DNA of 64,000 bases from a virus. The DNA lies in IMG/VR virus record IMGVR_UViG_3300010368_000009, positions 37,447 through 101,446 of that record, one strand, 5' to 3'. Positions within the stretch are counted from its first letter, which is position 1; the number at the start of each line of letters is the position of its first letter. Below the pieces are notes generated by a model. That model was given only the letters and a program-made list of their open reading frames with translations. It made no database searches and was not told the origin of the DNA. Of this stretch, positions 5,968-14,637 are shown one piece after another. Both the position numbers and the translations under genes were made by a program.

Positions 5968-7119
5968 ATGTCCAAACTAACAGGGGTTGATCCCCGTGCC
6001 GTATATAATGACGGAAAAATCCTAACCGATTCTCTCGGGCCGGATCAAAAGCATGACCTGTTGGTATTCATTGGCCGTTTTCAGCCATTGCATTATGGAC
6101 ACATGCGAGTAATCGATATTGCTCTTACTCGCGCCAAGCAAACATTGATCTTGGTAGGTTCGGCAAATGTCGGACGAACTCTTTACAACACCTTTACATA
6201 TCAAGAACGCTACGCGATGATTGCTTCCCAATATCAGGAAGCGATTGATGATGGCCGTCTTGTGCTTCGTCCACTGGATGATCACACCTACGCTGATGCC
6301 GATTGGCTCGAACAGGTTCAAGATATCGTTGAACACGATGTTCTCAAGAATAAAACTGCAAAGACTATCAGTCTGATTGGTTGTGAGAAAGATCACACCA
6401 GTTATTACCTTGGTCTGTTTCCGCAGTGGGGCAACATTGGTGTTGAATTCAAGGTGCCGTTGAACAGTACTGATGTTCGCAAAGCTGTATTCCTTCAAAA
6501 GAATAGTTATAATCCCGGTCCCGGTTCTGGTCGCATCATTAATGAAGAATACGAGTTTATTCATAAAGCGTGTCCTCCTGAAATCGCACGGTTGCTGTAT
6601 GCCTTTACGATGCGATCTGAGTATGAAGACATCAAAGAAGAATGGGGTTTTATCAACACGTATCGTAACAACCGCCAAAAAGGTAATGAATATCCCGTCA
6701 TCGATCATACGGTTGATGCATGTGTTGTTCAGTCGGGTCACGTGTTGGTTGTTCAACGTCGCTGGCGTCCGGGTAAAGGACTGTTTGCTCTTCCGGGTGG
6801 CTTCCTTAATGAATTTGAACCGGTTGATCATGCCATCCTTCGGGAACTTCGTGAAGAAACTCAAATTGATGTGAGTGATACGGTTCTTCGTGCCGGTTTT
6901 GTGAAACGTGAACAGTTCAGTGATCCACGCCGGTCTGATCGTGGCCGCATCATTACTGAGTGTGGTTTGTTCAAACTTCAAGATCGCGCCAAGCTTCCAA
7001 CGGTTAAGGGTGCCGATGATGCCGCCTGTGCATTCTGGTTGCCATTGAATAAAGTTGATCCAAGTGCATTTTTTGAAGACCATGCATTCATCATTCGCAA
7101 ACTGACAAAAGATTTGTGA
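5968..7119 (+). CDS. nadM: Bifunctional NMN adenylyltransferase / Nudix hydrolase, 383 aa
   Basis: The N-terminal half (about residues 28-190) is a nucleotidyltransferase with the ATP-binding signature GRFQPLHYGH and a later NSTDVRKAV that replaces the usual ISxTxxR motif. This domain joins NMN and ATP to make NAD+. The C-terminal half carries a Nudix box, GGFLNEFE...REETQI, near residues 275-300, as in ADP-ribose pyrophosphatases. The fusion is the known NadM-Nudix type. Start 5968 is chosen because TGGAG lies 7 bases upstream; ATG 5956 would overlap that site. It leads a three-gene operon with a coiled-coil gene and nadV. Together NadV and NadM rebuild NAD+ from nicotinamide, the route described as the NARP2 counter-defence in phages. 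Confidence 0.93.
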   Translation: MSKLTGVDPRAVYNDGKILTDSLGPDQKHDLLVFIGRFQPLHYGHMRVIDIALTRAKQTLILVGSANVGRTLYNTFTYQERYAMIASQYQEAIDDGRLVLRPLDDHTYADADWLEQVQDIVEHDVLKNKTAKTISLIGCEKDHTSYYLGLFPQWGNIGVEFKVPLNSTDVRKAVFLQKNSYNPGPGSGRIINEEYEFIHKACPPEIARLLYAFTMRSEYEDIKEEWGFINTYRNNRQKGNEYPVIDHTVDACVVQSGHVLVVQRRWRPGKGLFALPGGFLNEFEPVDHAILRELREETQIDVSDTVLRAGFVKREQFSDPRRSDRGRIITECGLFKLQDRAKLPTVKGADDAACAFWLPLNKVDPSAFFEDHAFIIRKLTKDL

Positions 7120-7129
7120 GGAGAACACT

Positions 7130-7291
7130 ATGGAAGATGACACCTATCAAATCATTCAAAAACTGAAAGATATGGTTGATGAAATCGATCTATATGAAAT
7201 TGAAATCGCCGCTGCTCGCGAGCGTATCACACAGAACCGGCTGGTAATCAAAGCATTGAAGGCCGAAACCGAAAAAGAAAAAGGAAATTAA
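7130..7291 (+). CDS. Coiled-coil small protein, 53 aa
   Basis: ATG 7130 follows TGAGGAGAACACT, one of the best ribosome binding sites in the window. The whole product is helical, with heptad-like hydrophobic positions (IIQKLKDMVDEIDLYEIEI) and a lysine/glutamate-rich end. It sits between nadM-Nudix and nadV with 10- and 4-base gaps, so it is co-translated with them. It may be a small partner of one of the enzymes; that is inference. Confidence 0.72.
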   Translation: MEDDTYQIIQKLKDMVDEIDLYEIEIAAARERITQNRLVIKALKAETEKEKGN

Positions 7292-7295
7292 TATC

Positions 7296-8759
7296 ATGAC
7301 CATCATTGTAAACGTAAATGAAATCGAACGCATTCTTTCCAATCCGATTCTTATGTCAGATTCGTATAAGTTTTCACATTGGAAGCAATACCCACAAAAA
7401 TCTTTGTATGTGAATAGCTACATTGAATCTCGCGGCATGTGTACCGAATTGGTCAACAGTGGCCTCGACAACGAGTTGGTATTCTTTGGTATCCAAGGAT
7501 TTATCAAGCGTTACCTGTCTCGCCAAATCACACCCCAACATATTGATGAAGCTGAAAAATTCTGCAAGAATCATGGTGAACCATTCAATCGTCGTGGCTT
7601 TGAAATAATCGTGAATGATTACAACGGCTATTACCCTGTCAGTATTCAGGCTATTCCAGAAGGAACAGTCATCAGTGCACACAATGTTATGGTTCAAGTA
7701 ATCAATACTGACTCTCGGTTGTACTGGTTGACCTCGTTTCTGGAAACTGCATTGCTTCGCGCCGTGTGGTATCCAGTTTCCGTGGCTACCAAGAGCCGGG
7801 AAATCAAAAAGGTTATTGCCAAATATATGGATGATACGGTTGGCAATCGTGATGGTTTGGAATTCAAACTTCATGATTTCGGTGCCCGTGGTGTTTCTTC
7901 TCAAGAATCGGCCATGATTGGTGGCGCTGCCCATCTGGTGAACTTCATGGGAACTGATACCGTTGAAGCCGCTGTATGGCTCTCTGCACTGTATAGTGAG
8001 CCTATGGCCGGGTTCTCGGTGCCAGCCGCTGAGCATAGCACCACGACGACTTGGGGTGGACCGGAAGGCGAAGAAGCTAGTTTCTTGAATATGCTGGAAC
8101 AATTCCAAGGCAACTACCCGATTATCTCGGTGGTATCTGATAGCTATGACATTTACAATGCGATCACCAATCTTTGGGGTGGCACATTGAAGGAAGCTGT
8201 TATCGCTGCTTCAAAAATGGGTAGCAAGTTGGTCGTTCGTCCAGACAGTGGTGATCCAACAACGGTTCCTATCGATTGTGTTAAACTACTGATGGAAGTC
8301 TTTGGATACACGACTAATGATCTTGGGTATAAGGTATTGCCACCATATATCGGTGTGCTTCAGGGTGATGGTATCAACATCAATTCCATTCGTGCCATTC
8401 TTGAAAACATGAAGCGTGCTGGACTGTCGGTGGAAAACATTGTGTTCGGTATGGGCGGTGAGTTGCTTCAGGGTCATATGCGTGATGATCACAAATTCGC
8501 CATGAAGGCTTCTGAGATTCGGGTTGGTGATGAAGTTCGGGATGTGTTCAAGCAGCCGGTTACGGATGCTATGAAAATTTCAAAGAAGGGTCGATTGGCA
8601 CTTATTGAAACCAGCGGCGTTGGTTCTCGTGGCTACAACACATTGCGTGAATGTAATTTGGGCTACTTGGATAAAAACCTACTGCGGGAAATTTACCGTA
8701 ATGGTGAAATTTTAATCGATGACACCTTTACAACCATTCGGAAGCGTGCCAGTATCTGA
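7296..8759 (+). CDS. nadV: Nicotinamide phosphoribosyltransferase NadV, 487 aa
   Basis: The protein converts nicotinamide and PRPP to NMN. Family landmarks are present in order: the N-terminal MSDSYKFSHWKQYP, the catalytic histidine in AAEHSTTTTWG near residue 247, SDSYDIYNA, the PRPP/phosphate-contacting RPDSGDP near residue 314, and FGMGGELLQ. The length matches bacterial NadV and human NAMPT. It is the last gene of the nadM-Nudix operon and supplies that enzyme's substrate. No key residue appears to be missing. Assignment is firm by motif and length. Confidence 0.95.
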   Translation: MTIIVNVNEIERILSNPILMSDSYKFSHWKQYPQKSLYVNSYIESRGMCTELVNSGLDNELVFFGIQGFIKRYLSRQITPQHIDEAEKFCKNHGEPFNRRGFEIIVNDYNGYYPVSIQAIPEGTVISAHNVMVQVINTDSRLYWLTSFLETALLRAVWYPVSVATKSREIKKVIAKYMDDTVGNRDGLEFKLHDFGARGVSSQESAMIGGAAHLVNFMGTDTVEAAVWLSALYSEPMAGFSVPAAEHSTTTTWGGPEGEEASFLNMLEQFQGNYPIISVVSDSYDIYNAITNLWGGTLKEAVIAASKMGSKLVVRPDSGDPTTVPIDCVKLLMEVFGYTTNDLGYKVLPPYIGVLQGDGININSIRAILENMKRAGLSVENIVFGMGGELLQGHMRDDHKFAMKASEIRVGDEVRDVFKQPVTDAMKISKKGRLALIETSGVGSRGYNTLRECNLGYLDKNLLREIYRNGEILIDDTFTTIRKRASI

Positions 8760-8823
8760 TTGTCATACTGGCGTGGTTAGCTGTATGACGGTACTTCATG
8801 TTCTGATTATCCTTTGCGTAGAA

Positions 8824-8860
8824 GGGTCAGCGAAAGAATTTAAACACCTTTCGCTGACCC
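8824..8860. terminator. 13-bp hairpin at the nadV / minus-operon junction
   Basis: GGGTCAGCGAAAG (8824-8836) pairs perfectly with CTTTCGCTGACCC (8848-8860). It lies between convergent genes and covers the last codons and stop of the minus-strand gene, so the terminator is partly coding. No long T run is present on either side. Confidence 0.7.
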
Positions 8861-9316
8861 TGATATGTCTACACCATTAGATAATATTTGTTTGCATAAA
8901 CGCTGTTGGGTTTCAGTTTTAAAACGATCCCAACCACTGTCCGATCCGGTATAAAACGCAAAATCCAAACCTTCGAATCGGTATCTACCTTGTAAGTTGG
9001 TGGATGAATACTTCCATTCGCTCGGGGTTGGTTCTTGGTTTTGCGGTGTTACGAAACCCATCGCATATGGGATACCCATATTAAAACTGTACCCTTCTTG
9101 TTTCTCAAGTACGTTTAATATGGTTAGATGAGTACCAAGACCAGCCGCAAACAGAAACATGGTATTATCATAAACTAGAAACCGGCCTTCGTTTAATCGG
9201 AAGCTAGGTAAAACGCTTTTGACCTTAAACCAAGACGGGTCAATATAAATTGTGATATCAACCTGACCGTCCTTGGTTTTAATAAAACTGCGTTCTAAAA
9301 GTTTATTGAGCTTCAT
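8840..9316 (-). CDS. Hypothetical protein, 158 aa
   Basis: This beta-rich soluble protein (TIYIDPSWFKVKSVLPSFRL, GRYRFEGLDFAFYTGSD) shows no known signature. Its start overlaps the end of the preceding gene by 14 bases, and its stop lies inside the terminator hairpin. It is the last gene of a three-gene minus-strand operon (10444 to 8840). The function is unknown. Confidence 0.65.
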   Translation of the reverse strand: MKLNKLLERSFIKTKDGQVDITIYIDPSWFKVKSVLPSFRLNEGRFLVYDNTMFLFAAGLGTHLTILNVLEKQEGYSFNMGIPYAMGFVTPQNQEPTPSEWKYSSTNLQGRYRFEGLDFAFYTGSDSGWDRFKTETQQRLCKQILSNGVDISGSAKGV

Positions 9317-10076
9317 TACTCATATTGCTTTCTGGGCCGGGTTTGAGTTTTTTATATTTTATTTTACTGATGAACATATCAACGGTTAGTTGTTGTTTTT
9401 GCTTCTCGTTACCATTGCCTTTCACTATAAGTGATGGTTCCATTTTAAATTTATTAATATATTGTTTGAACAGTTCGGAGATAGCTTTTCTTGCGAGCGT
9501 CATTATTTTGTCTTTTTCTATAACGGTTGGTTCAGAATAAGCTTGAACGATGATCATGCAATCGTTGTTTAACATAGTTGCGGCTAGGGCAGCAATCTCT
9601 GACGCAGCGGCATTCTTGTTGAGTGCTTTAGCAACACTCTGCATATTCCGCTGATTCATTTTTTCTATTTCGGCATCGGTCCATTTTATTAAGGCTTGAA
9701 CTCCCCTCTCTTTCGCGGCAGCTTCTCTTTCGTCATTCTTGGCAGAACGCTCTTTTTGTTCTAGATCGGCCACGTTCATATTATTACCATGGGCTAGTTT
9801 TTTCTTTTTCAAACTTTTAATGGCGGCTGAATTACCGGGGTATAGGTTTTCGGTTTTCTCGATAACTTCGCCGGTCGCATCAATTGTAAGAACGCGTTTT
9901 TCTTTAGTGATGCCCTTAATTACCCATCCGGCATCGGATGTCTGTACTTCGTAGATCGCAATGATGTTGTAACCAACGTCTAATAGGCGGGTGAATAGTG
10001 GAGTGTCATACATCATTGTTATGTTATCAATGCCGAAGAATTCTAACATTTCTCTTTGAGTGCTAAAGGTTTTCAT
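9303..10076 (-). CDS. Hypothetical protein with central coiled coil, 257 aa
   Basis: A charged central region (LEQKERSAKNDEREAAAKER, about residues 105-125) looks like a coiled coil. It is flanked by a small N-terminal beta domain and a C-terminal helical part ending in a basic KIKYKKLKPG. The start overlaps the stop of the upstream gene in TAATG, so translation is coupled. No family is recognised. Confidence 0.65.
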   Translation of the reverse strand: MKTFSTQREMLEFFGIDNITMMYDTPLFTRLLDVGYNIIAIYEVQTSDAGWVIKGITKEKRVLTIDATGEVIEKTENLYPGNSAAIKSLKKKKLAHGNNMNVADLEQKERSAKNDEREAAAKERGVQALIKWTDAEIEKMNQRNMQSVAKALNKNAAASEIAALAATMLNNDCMIIVQAYSEPTVIEKDKIMTLARKAISELFKQYINKFKMEPSLIVKGNGNEKQKQQLTVDMFISKIKYKKLKPGPESNMSNEAQ

Positions 10077-10444
10077 TATCTTCCACCTGCTTTGACTACA
10101 ACGGAGCGTTTCTTATTGAAGTTCTTATCAATATTATAAACATTACGACTGACCGCAAAATAGCACCCAAGGTAAACACCTTTAGGATCACTATCTATAA
10201 AGATTTGATCTGGAAAGGTTTCACCTTCCCCCCATATTTCTTTATATTTTTCACTTAATGGGATTGCCATCACGTTTTTAGCACCGAATGCTGCAACGAG
10301 TGATGCTTCGTCGGCAAATGGCTTTAGTTCCGCCCGTGATAAGAATTTTTTAATTTTACGACCAGCGGTCTTTACCATTTCTGGCATCTCATCAAGTTGT
10401 TCAGACTCGATGATCAATTTGATTTTTTGTTTTATTTCATCCAT
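10076..10444 (-). CDS. Hypothetical protein, 122 aa
   Basis: This is a small basic protein with a helical start (MDEIKQKIKLIIESEQLDEM) and a C-terminal domain containing PDQIFIDSDPKGVYLGC. Its ATG lies only a few bases after the T run of the HNH gene's terminator, and no Shine-Dalgarno sequence is seen. It is the first gene of the operon; a promoter candidate is the TAAATA inside the terminator loop. The function is unknown. Confidence 0.6.
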   Translation of the reverse strand: MDEIKQKIKLIIESEQLDEMPEMVKTAGRKIKKFLSRAELKPFADEASLVAAFGAKNVMAIPLSEKYKEIWGEGETFPDQIFIDSDPKGVYLGCYFAVSRNVYNIDKNFNKKRSVVVKAGGR

Positions 10445-10449
10445 AAGAA

Positions 10450-10491
10450 AAACACCCGTTGCTTTTACTATTTAGTAAGCAACGGGTGTTT
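10450..10491 (-). terminator. Strong intrinsic terminator of the HNH gene
   Basis: AAACACCCGTTGCTT (10450-10464) pairs perfectly with AAGCAACGGGTGTTT (10477-10491). On the minus strand the stem is followed by TTTTTCTT. The loop contains CTAAATA, close to the late promoter box. Confidence 0.85.
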
Positions 10492-10498
10492 CGTGGTT

Positions 10499-11206
10499 CT
10501 AATATCCGAGTGCTTCTACACCAACTGGTTCACACTCTGGACCGGATATTTGAAATGTCGATCCATTACTATTACGAATGAACAATGGACCTTCCCAATT
10601 TAGATATTCTTCCCATCCAGATTTCTCAGGAATGATAAGCTTTCTCTTCTTCATCTTGTTTGCAAGATCGAAGTAATCGGGCTTGTATGGCTTATGAATC
10701 GGACCCTTCTTCCCAGATGGACCAACCCATGTTTCGCTGTTGCCTTTTTTGCGATTACAAACATCACAAGCCGACACAATGTTATACCAATCGGTTCCAC
10801 CGCCCTTTGAGCGAGGGATAACGTGGTCAAACGTCAATTCGGAACCAGAGAAATGCTTACTGCAATACTGGCAGGTATAATTGTCTCGCAGGAAGATATT
10901 CTTCTTGCTAAACGGAAGTGTTTGTTCCGGCTTCTGATATTTCTTGACGGCCACGATGGATGGCAGCGGAACAGAAATTGATGGTGACCTGATAGCCACG
11001 TTCTGATATTCCGCAACTACATCATACTTTTCCGTGATGACGCCAACCACAGCTTCGCGCCAACCGATAGCAGATATCGGAATTACGCTAAATGGGTTGT
11101 AATCGGCATTCAGAACAAGAATTCTGAAATGGTCAAGGTGACCAAGTTGTCCAGCAGTAGCAGCAAGGACTTCTTGATACGTCATCTTGTCAAACGGCAA
11201 GCTCAT
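10499..11206 (-). CDS. HNH endonuclease, 235 aa
   Basis: The nuclease core lies near residues 105-160: FLRDNYTCQYCSKHF, LTFDHVIPRSKGG and NIVSACDVCNRKKG. It has two CxxC zinc ligands, the catalytic DH pair and the final Asn, as in McrA-like HNH proteins. The N-terminal 100 residues resemble the extension seen in free-standing phage HNH proteins. A promoter (TTGACA-N17-TAAATA) precedes it and a strong terminator follows, so it is monocistronic. It may be a homing or genome-competition nuclease; no intron is visible. Confidence 0.88.
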   Translation of the reverse strand: MSLPFDKMTYQEVLAATAGQLGHLDHFRILVLNADYNPFSVIPISAIGWREAVVGVITEKYDVVAEYQNVAIRSPSISVPLPSIVAVKKYQKPEQTLPFSKKNIFLRDNYTCQYCSKHFSGSELTFDHVIPRSKGGGTDWYNIVSACDVCNRKKGNSETWVGPSGKKGPIHKPYKPDYFDLANKMKKRKLIIPEKSGWEEYLNWEGPLFIRNSNGSTFQISGPECEPVGVEALGY

Positions 11207-11229
11207 GATAATCTCCTATGCTTAAATTA

Positions 11230-11258
11230 TATTTACACGGTGAAACTCTTCTTGTCAA
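11230..11258 (-). promoter_or_regulatory. Promoter of the HNH gene
   Basis: On the minus strand TTGACA (11253-11258) is followed after 17 bases by TAAATA (11230-11235). The HNH start codon lies about 25 bases downstream behind a TAGGAG ribosome binding site. Confidence 0.65.
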
Positions 11259-11303
11259 CCCGGTTGGTTATATGTATGATAAATCTAAGATGAGGATAAT
11301 ATT

Positions 11304-11663
11304 ATGAAAATGTATGCCATCGTTCTTAACGAAGCACTTGCTGTCATGGGTGATAATCGTGGAAAGATTGCCGCCCAATGCGGACACGCGTTTGTTACGG
11401 TTGCCATGAAATGCAAATCCAGTGATCCGAAACGCTGGAAAGAATATGATGAATCAAGCTATCATGGCAAAGTTGTATTGAAGGCTGATATGGAAGAAGT
11501 TCAATCTTTGATGGATGAACTTAAAGGCAAAGTACCGATGCAACTTATTCGTGATGCTGGTCTAACTGTGTTTGATGGTCCTACAAATACTGTATTAGGC
11601 ATCGGTCCTATTCGAGATAGTGAACAGCCTAAGAGCTTGAAAGAATTGAAGTTACTCAGATAA
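11304..11663 (+). CDS. Peptidyl-tRNA hydrolase type 2 (Pth2-like), 119 aa
   Basis: The sequence follows the Pth2 fold from end to end: GKIAAQCGHAFVTVAMK near residues 20-36, a lysine-containing strand KVVLKADMEEVQ, MQLIRDAGLTVF and the final NTVLGIGP. The length is that of archaeal and eukaryotic Pth2, while most bacteria use the unrelated Pth1. The enzyme frees tRNA from stalled peptidyl-tRNA. It is a lone plus-strand gene with a GAGGA ribosome binding site. In a phage with several tRNA genes and translation-related RNAs, recycling of tRNA during infection is a reasonable role. Confidence 0.9.
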   Translation: MKMYAIVLNEALAVMGDNRGKIAAQCGHAFVTVAMKCKSSDPKRWKEYDESSYHGKVVLKADMEEVQSLMDELKGKVPMQLIRDAGLTVFDGPTNTVLGIGPIRDSEQPKSLKELKLLR

Positions 11664-11665
11664 CA

Positions 11666-14122
11666 TTAATCCCAGACGGAACTCATTTCATCGTGGAGTC
11701 TATTTTCGAAACTTTCTTTAGCAGCGTCTTCATCATGACCTGACCAACCGTGATATGGTTCATCAATATTAATAACTTTTTCATCGCTTCCATTGAATTC
11801 TGACAAATCTTCAAATCCGTGTTCAATCCAATGATCAGAAAAATATGCATCATTGAATACTTTTAATATATCTTTCTTCGGGAAGATAACCCATACTGTT
11901 GAATCAATGGAGTATTCCTTGGATAATGTTTTCATTGATATATCTTTCTTTTTACCGGCATCTTTGTCTTGATACGGTTGTTCGTGGAACATAACGGTAG
12001 CCGACAACCCGCCCGATACAGGATGTTCAACACCGCCATTTAGTGCTGATCGAAGTGTTTCATAAACTTCATTCTCGGCACCGACGCTAGCATCATCCAT
12101 CGCCGCCATATGTGCTGCTGCCTTAAACTCTTCAATGAATTCCAATGCAAAATCAATAACTAATCGCTTGTTATCCAGATCAACGCCTTCTTCTTCAACT
12201 TCATCTTCCATATTGGTTTTAATGTAGTCTAGTAGCTTCGCGTAATCTGCGTCAGTTATCCAATTTTCCACTTCCCATGAATCTGGTTCTTCCGCATAGT
12301 CACCACTATTGTGGAAGTCTTCGTCGCCGGTCACGACATCAATACAAAAGTTAGCAGTTCGGTTGCCATATTTTCCAACATAATCTTTAACCGTGTCACC
12401 AGATTCATATTTAAGATAGTAATAATCTGCATCAAAGCTTTCGAGATTTTCCCAACCGATACCTGTTTCGTCGGCCACTTTTTCAAAACGGGCCATTGCA
12501 ACCTTTGAATCGGTTCCAAGCATGTCCACATATGTTTCAACTCTTATAGCTTCGGGTTTACGTTTCAATATAAGTGCCTTGGCTTCATCCGGTAATGCGT
12601 TTGCTTTGGAAATAGAAATTCGGCTTTCTTCTTCTTCCCATTCTTCCAGTGCGTCCAGTGATTTCTGAAAACCCTCAGACATTGGACCAAACAATCTAGC
12701 ACTATCAGAAATATCGAGCAAATCTGGTCGCATCGTTTTGATGTAATCAATGTCATTCTCGGTGTATATACGTGATGGTTTCTCGAAACCGCCCTTGCGT
12801 TGAAGGAACTGGATGAATCTTAGAAATTCGTCTTGTCTATTAAGACCAAGAACCCATTTCTTCATTTCTTCGGATTTCAATCCAAAGACTCGCTCGATGG
12901 TATACATGTCCAAGAATTCAGGCTTTAGTGCGTAAGCCTTCTTCACCGTATCTGGTTCAAGTTTGGGTACTAGTTTAAGGAATGATCCCTTATCGGTTAG
13001 CTTCTTGATATATTCCCAGAAGTCTTCCGTTCCTTCTTTGAAATAATCTAATACACGATCTGGTTCAATTAGATTAGGTTTCATCTTGGCTAAGGTTCGT
13101 GCCTGTGCTTCTGGTAGATCACTAAGGGTGAAGTTTGTCGCAGCACTATAACCACCGCCTACGATGCCCTCGACATAATCAGATTCCAGAAGCTTTGCAA
13201 TATATTTGTGATATTTGGAATCTGGTTTTGCGTTTCCGAAACCCTTCATTTCGTAGAGAACTTTATCTTTGGTCATGAAGGTGGCAACTGGTTTCAACCA
13301 TTCTTTGCCTTTACGTTTGACCATTTCCCGCAATGAGTAAACAGTTCCGCCCGTTCCAGATGTTCTTGGATCAGTGCAACAATGTCGCATTGTTCGACCT
13401 TCATCACGACTGCTGCCAGTTTGAAGATCATACCAAGCAAAACCATCATTGAAATCAATGAGTACTTTAATGTTGTCGGTCATTTGACTGATCAGGATGT
13501 ACCGGTCATCGGCACCCATTTCCTGTGTCCACTTGGTTTCCAATGAGCGTAAATCAATCAATGCGGTTTCCCATGATCGACCTGTGACGTTGTACTGGTC
13601 GATTGGTGGATATTCTAAACTAGCATAATGAATAAGCTGATCACGCAACGAGGTCCAATTTCCAATTCGATCACCCGGTGACCAATCGAAGTTACCAGAT
13701 TTACCGCGTTTCAAACCAAGTACTCTTTGTATTTGTGCTTCGGTGTTCCCCAATGCCATTACTTTAGCAACATACGTGTTGATAATTTTGAACACCGCTG
13801 AACCATGTGGCCATTCAATATGAAGATTGCTGATTATAGATTGAAATACTTCAGCCGCGATGAGTGGTCTATATATCAGTAACAACCATGATGCCCGATC
13901 ACTGCGGTTGATACCTTGAATTATGGTGGTGATGCTTATTCGAACTAACTTTCCTACTTTTTTCTTTGTGGTCGCCCGGTCTTCTATTCTGAATACTTCA
14001 TCCGGGTAACTGTCAAGTTCAGCATTGAACGTTTCAATGAATGCAGAGAACATGTTGACGTAGTTCTGCCTATTCTTTTCGAGAAGCAGTTCGTCTTCAA
14101 ATAATTTCATCAATATGGACAT
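11666..14122 (-). CDS. Large protein with PcfJ-like motif, 818 aa
   Basis: A central block near residues 240-300 reads GRTMRHCCTDP, then VYSLREM and an aliphatic strand VATFMTKDKVLYEMKGFG, then N-A-K-P. This order (M-x-H-C, a SLR strand, then a G-x-N-x-P end) matches the PcfJ-like domain of large phages and conjugative elements, whose function is not established. The C-terminal half is helical with an acidic tail (DEVEEEGVDLDN). It ends 3 bases from the convergent Pth2 stop. An AATAAATA box lies 16 bases upstream of the start. Confidence 0.72.
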   Translation of the reverse strand: MSILMKLFEDELLLEKNRQNYVNMFSAFIETFNAELDSYPDEVFRIEDRATTKKKVGKLVRISITTIIQGINRSDRASWLLLIYRPLIAAEVFQSIISNLHIEWPHGSAVFKIINTYVAKVMALGNTEAQIQRVLGLKRGKSGNFDWSPGDRIGNWTSLRDQLIHYASLEYPPIDQYNVTGRSWETALIDLRSLETKWTQEMGADDRYILISQMTDNIKVLIDFNDGFAWYDLQTGSSRDEGRTMRHCCTDPRTSGTGGTVYSLREMVKRKGKEWLKPVATFMTKDKVLYEMKGFGNAKPDSKYHKYIAKLLESDYVEGIVGGGYSAATNFTLSDLPEAQARTLAKMKPNLIEPDRVLDYFKEGTEDFWEYIKKLTDKGSFLKLVPKLEPDTVKKAYALKPEFLDMYTIERVFGLKSEEMKKWVLGLNRQDEFLRFIQFLQRKGGFEKPSRIYTENDIDYIKTMRPDLLDISDSARLFGPMSEGFQKSLDALEEWEEEESRISISKANALPDEAKALILKRKPEAIRVETYVDMLGTDSKVAMARFEKVADETGIGWENLESFDADYYYLKYESGDTVKDYVGKYGNRTANFCIDVVTGDEDFHNSGDYAEEPDSWEVENWITDADYAKLLDYIKTNMEDEVEEEGVDLDNKRLVIDFALEFIEEFKAAAHMAAMDDASVGAENEVYETLRSALNGGVEHPVSGGLSATVMFHEQPYQDKDAGKKKDISMKTLSKEYSIDSTVWVIFPKKDILKVFNDAYFSDHWIEHGFEDLSEFNGSDEKVINIDEPYHGWSGHDEDAAKESFENRLHDEMSSVWD

Positions 14123-14130
14123 GTTTCTAT

Positions 14131-14244
14131 TTACCGGTATTTATTATTATATTGCTTTCTTGAAAGCTTCATGTGTTCAAACACGTTTTTGTTGAAATAT
14201 TCTCTGGCGGCGTCCTCATCAAATCCATTTTTATCTAACGACAT
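14131..14244 (-). CDS. 37-aa frame resembling the end of the 818-aa protein
   Basis: The frame encodes 37 residues containing GFDEDAAREYFNKNVFEHM. The last 30 residues of the 818-residue protein contain GHDEDAAKESFENRLHDEM, which aligns without gaps at more than half of the positions. It is therefore either a small paralogue or a leftover fragment of a duplicated copy. There is no good ribosome binding site. Confidence 0.5.
   Translation of the reverse strand: MSLDKNGFDEDAAREYFNKNVFEHMKLSRKQYNNKYR
14138..14145 (-). promoter_or_regulatory. Late-type promoter box
   Basis: AATAAATA on the minus strand, 16 bases before the 818-residue gene, matches the NATAAATA boxes found in front of structural genes here. 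Confidence 0.45.
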
Positions 14245-14245
14245 A

Positions 14246-14581
14246 TTATGCTGCCCAAGTCACCACTGAATCATTTGATGAACCAGCCGTTCGTTGAATT
14301 ACCCAAATTGGAATCGGTGAAACTTCAACAATTGCGGTTGCAGTATAAGATGCCATTTCAATCCATGCGTCAGCCGCAAGATATTTTCCGTATAGTTTTA
14401 ATGTGTCACCACTACCAACGACGACCTGAAGTCTAATCTTTGATCCACTGTCCCGGCCACGCCAAACCCGGTATCCGTCACCAAATCCATCTGCGTGAGT
14501 GTCATCGCCAGTAACAACGGAACCATATCCGCTGCCGTCTTCGGTTGCTGTAGTGTATACATCATAAGCGGTAATAGCCAT
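14246..14581 (-). CDS. Probable small virion-type protein, 111 aa
   Basis: The product is rich in G, S, T, A and V, with beta-strand periodicity (GSKIRLQVVVGSGDTLKLYG) and no charged core, as in phage decoration or fibre-associated proteins. ATG 14581 follows GAGGA. A GATAAATA late box lies about 32 bases upstream. No specific family is recognised. Confidence 0.6.
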   Translation of the reverse strand: MAITAYDVYTTATEDGSGYGSVVTGDDTHADGFGDGYRVWRGRDSGSKIRLQVVVGSGDTLKLYGKYLAADAWIEMASYTATAIVEVSPIPIWVIQRTAGSSNDSVVTWAA

Positions 14582-14612
14582 TAATTTAATCCTCGGTAAT
14601 CTATAGTTATAT

Positions 14613-14620
14613 TATTTATC
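14613..14620 (-). promoter_or_regulatory. Late-type promoter box
   Basis: GATAAATA on the minus strand, at a suitable distance before the 111-residue virion-type gene. Confidence 0.55.
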
Positions 14621-14637
14621 CCCCTTCACCATAATGA

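Noticed and set aside
6022-7143. Long minus-strand open frame (373 codons) opposite nadM-Nudix
   Set aside because: The plus-strand protein has clear catalytic motifs; the opposite frame has no motif, no ribosome binding site and the composition of an antisense shadow.
10499-11206. Group I or II intron carrying the HNH gene
   Set aside because: The gene has its own promoter and terminator and lies between intact genes; no split host gene or intron core was seen.
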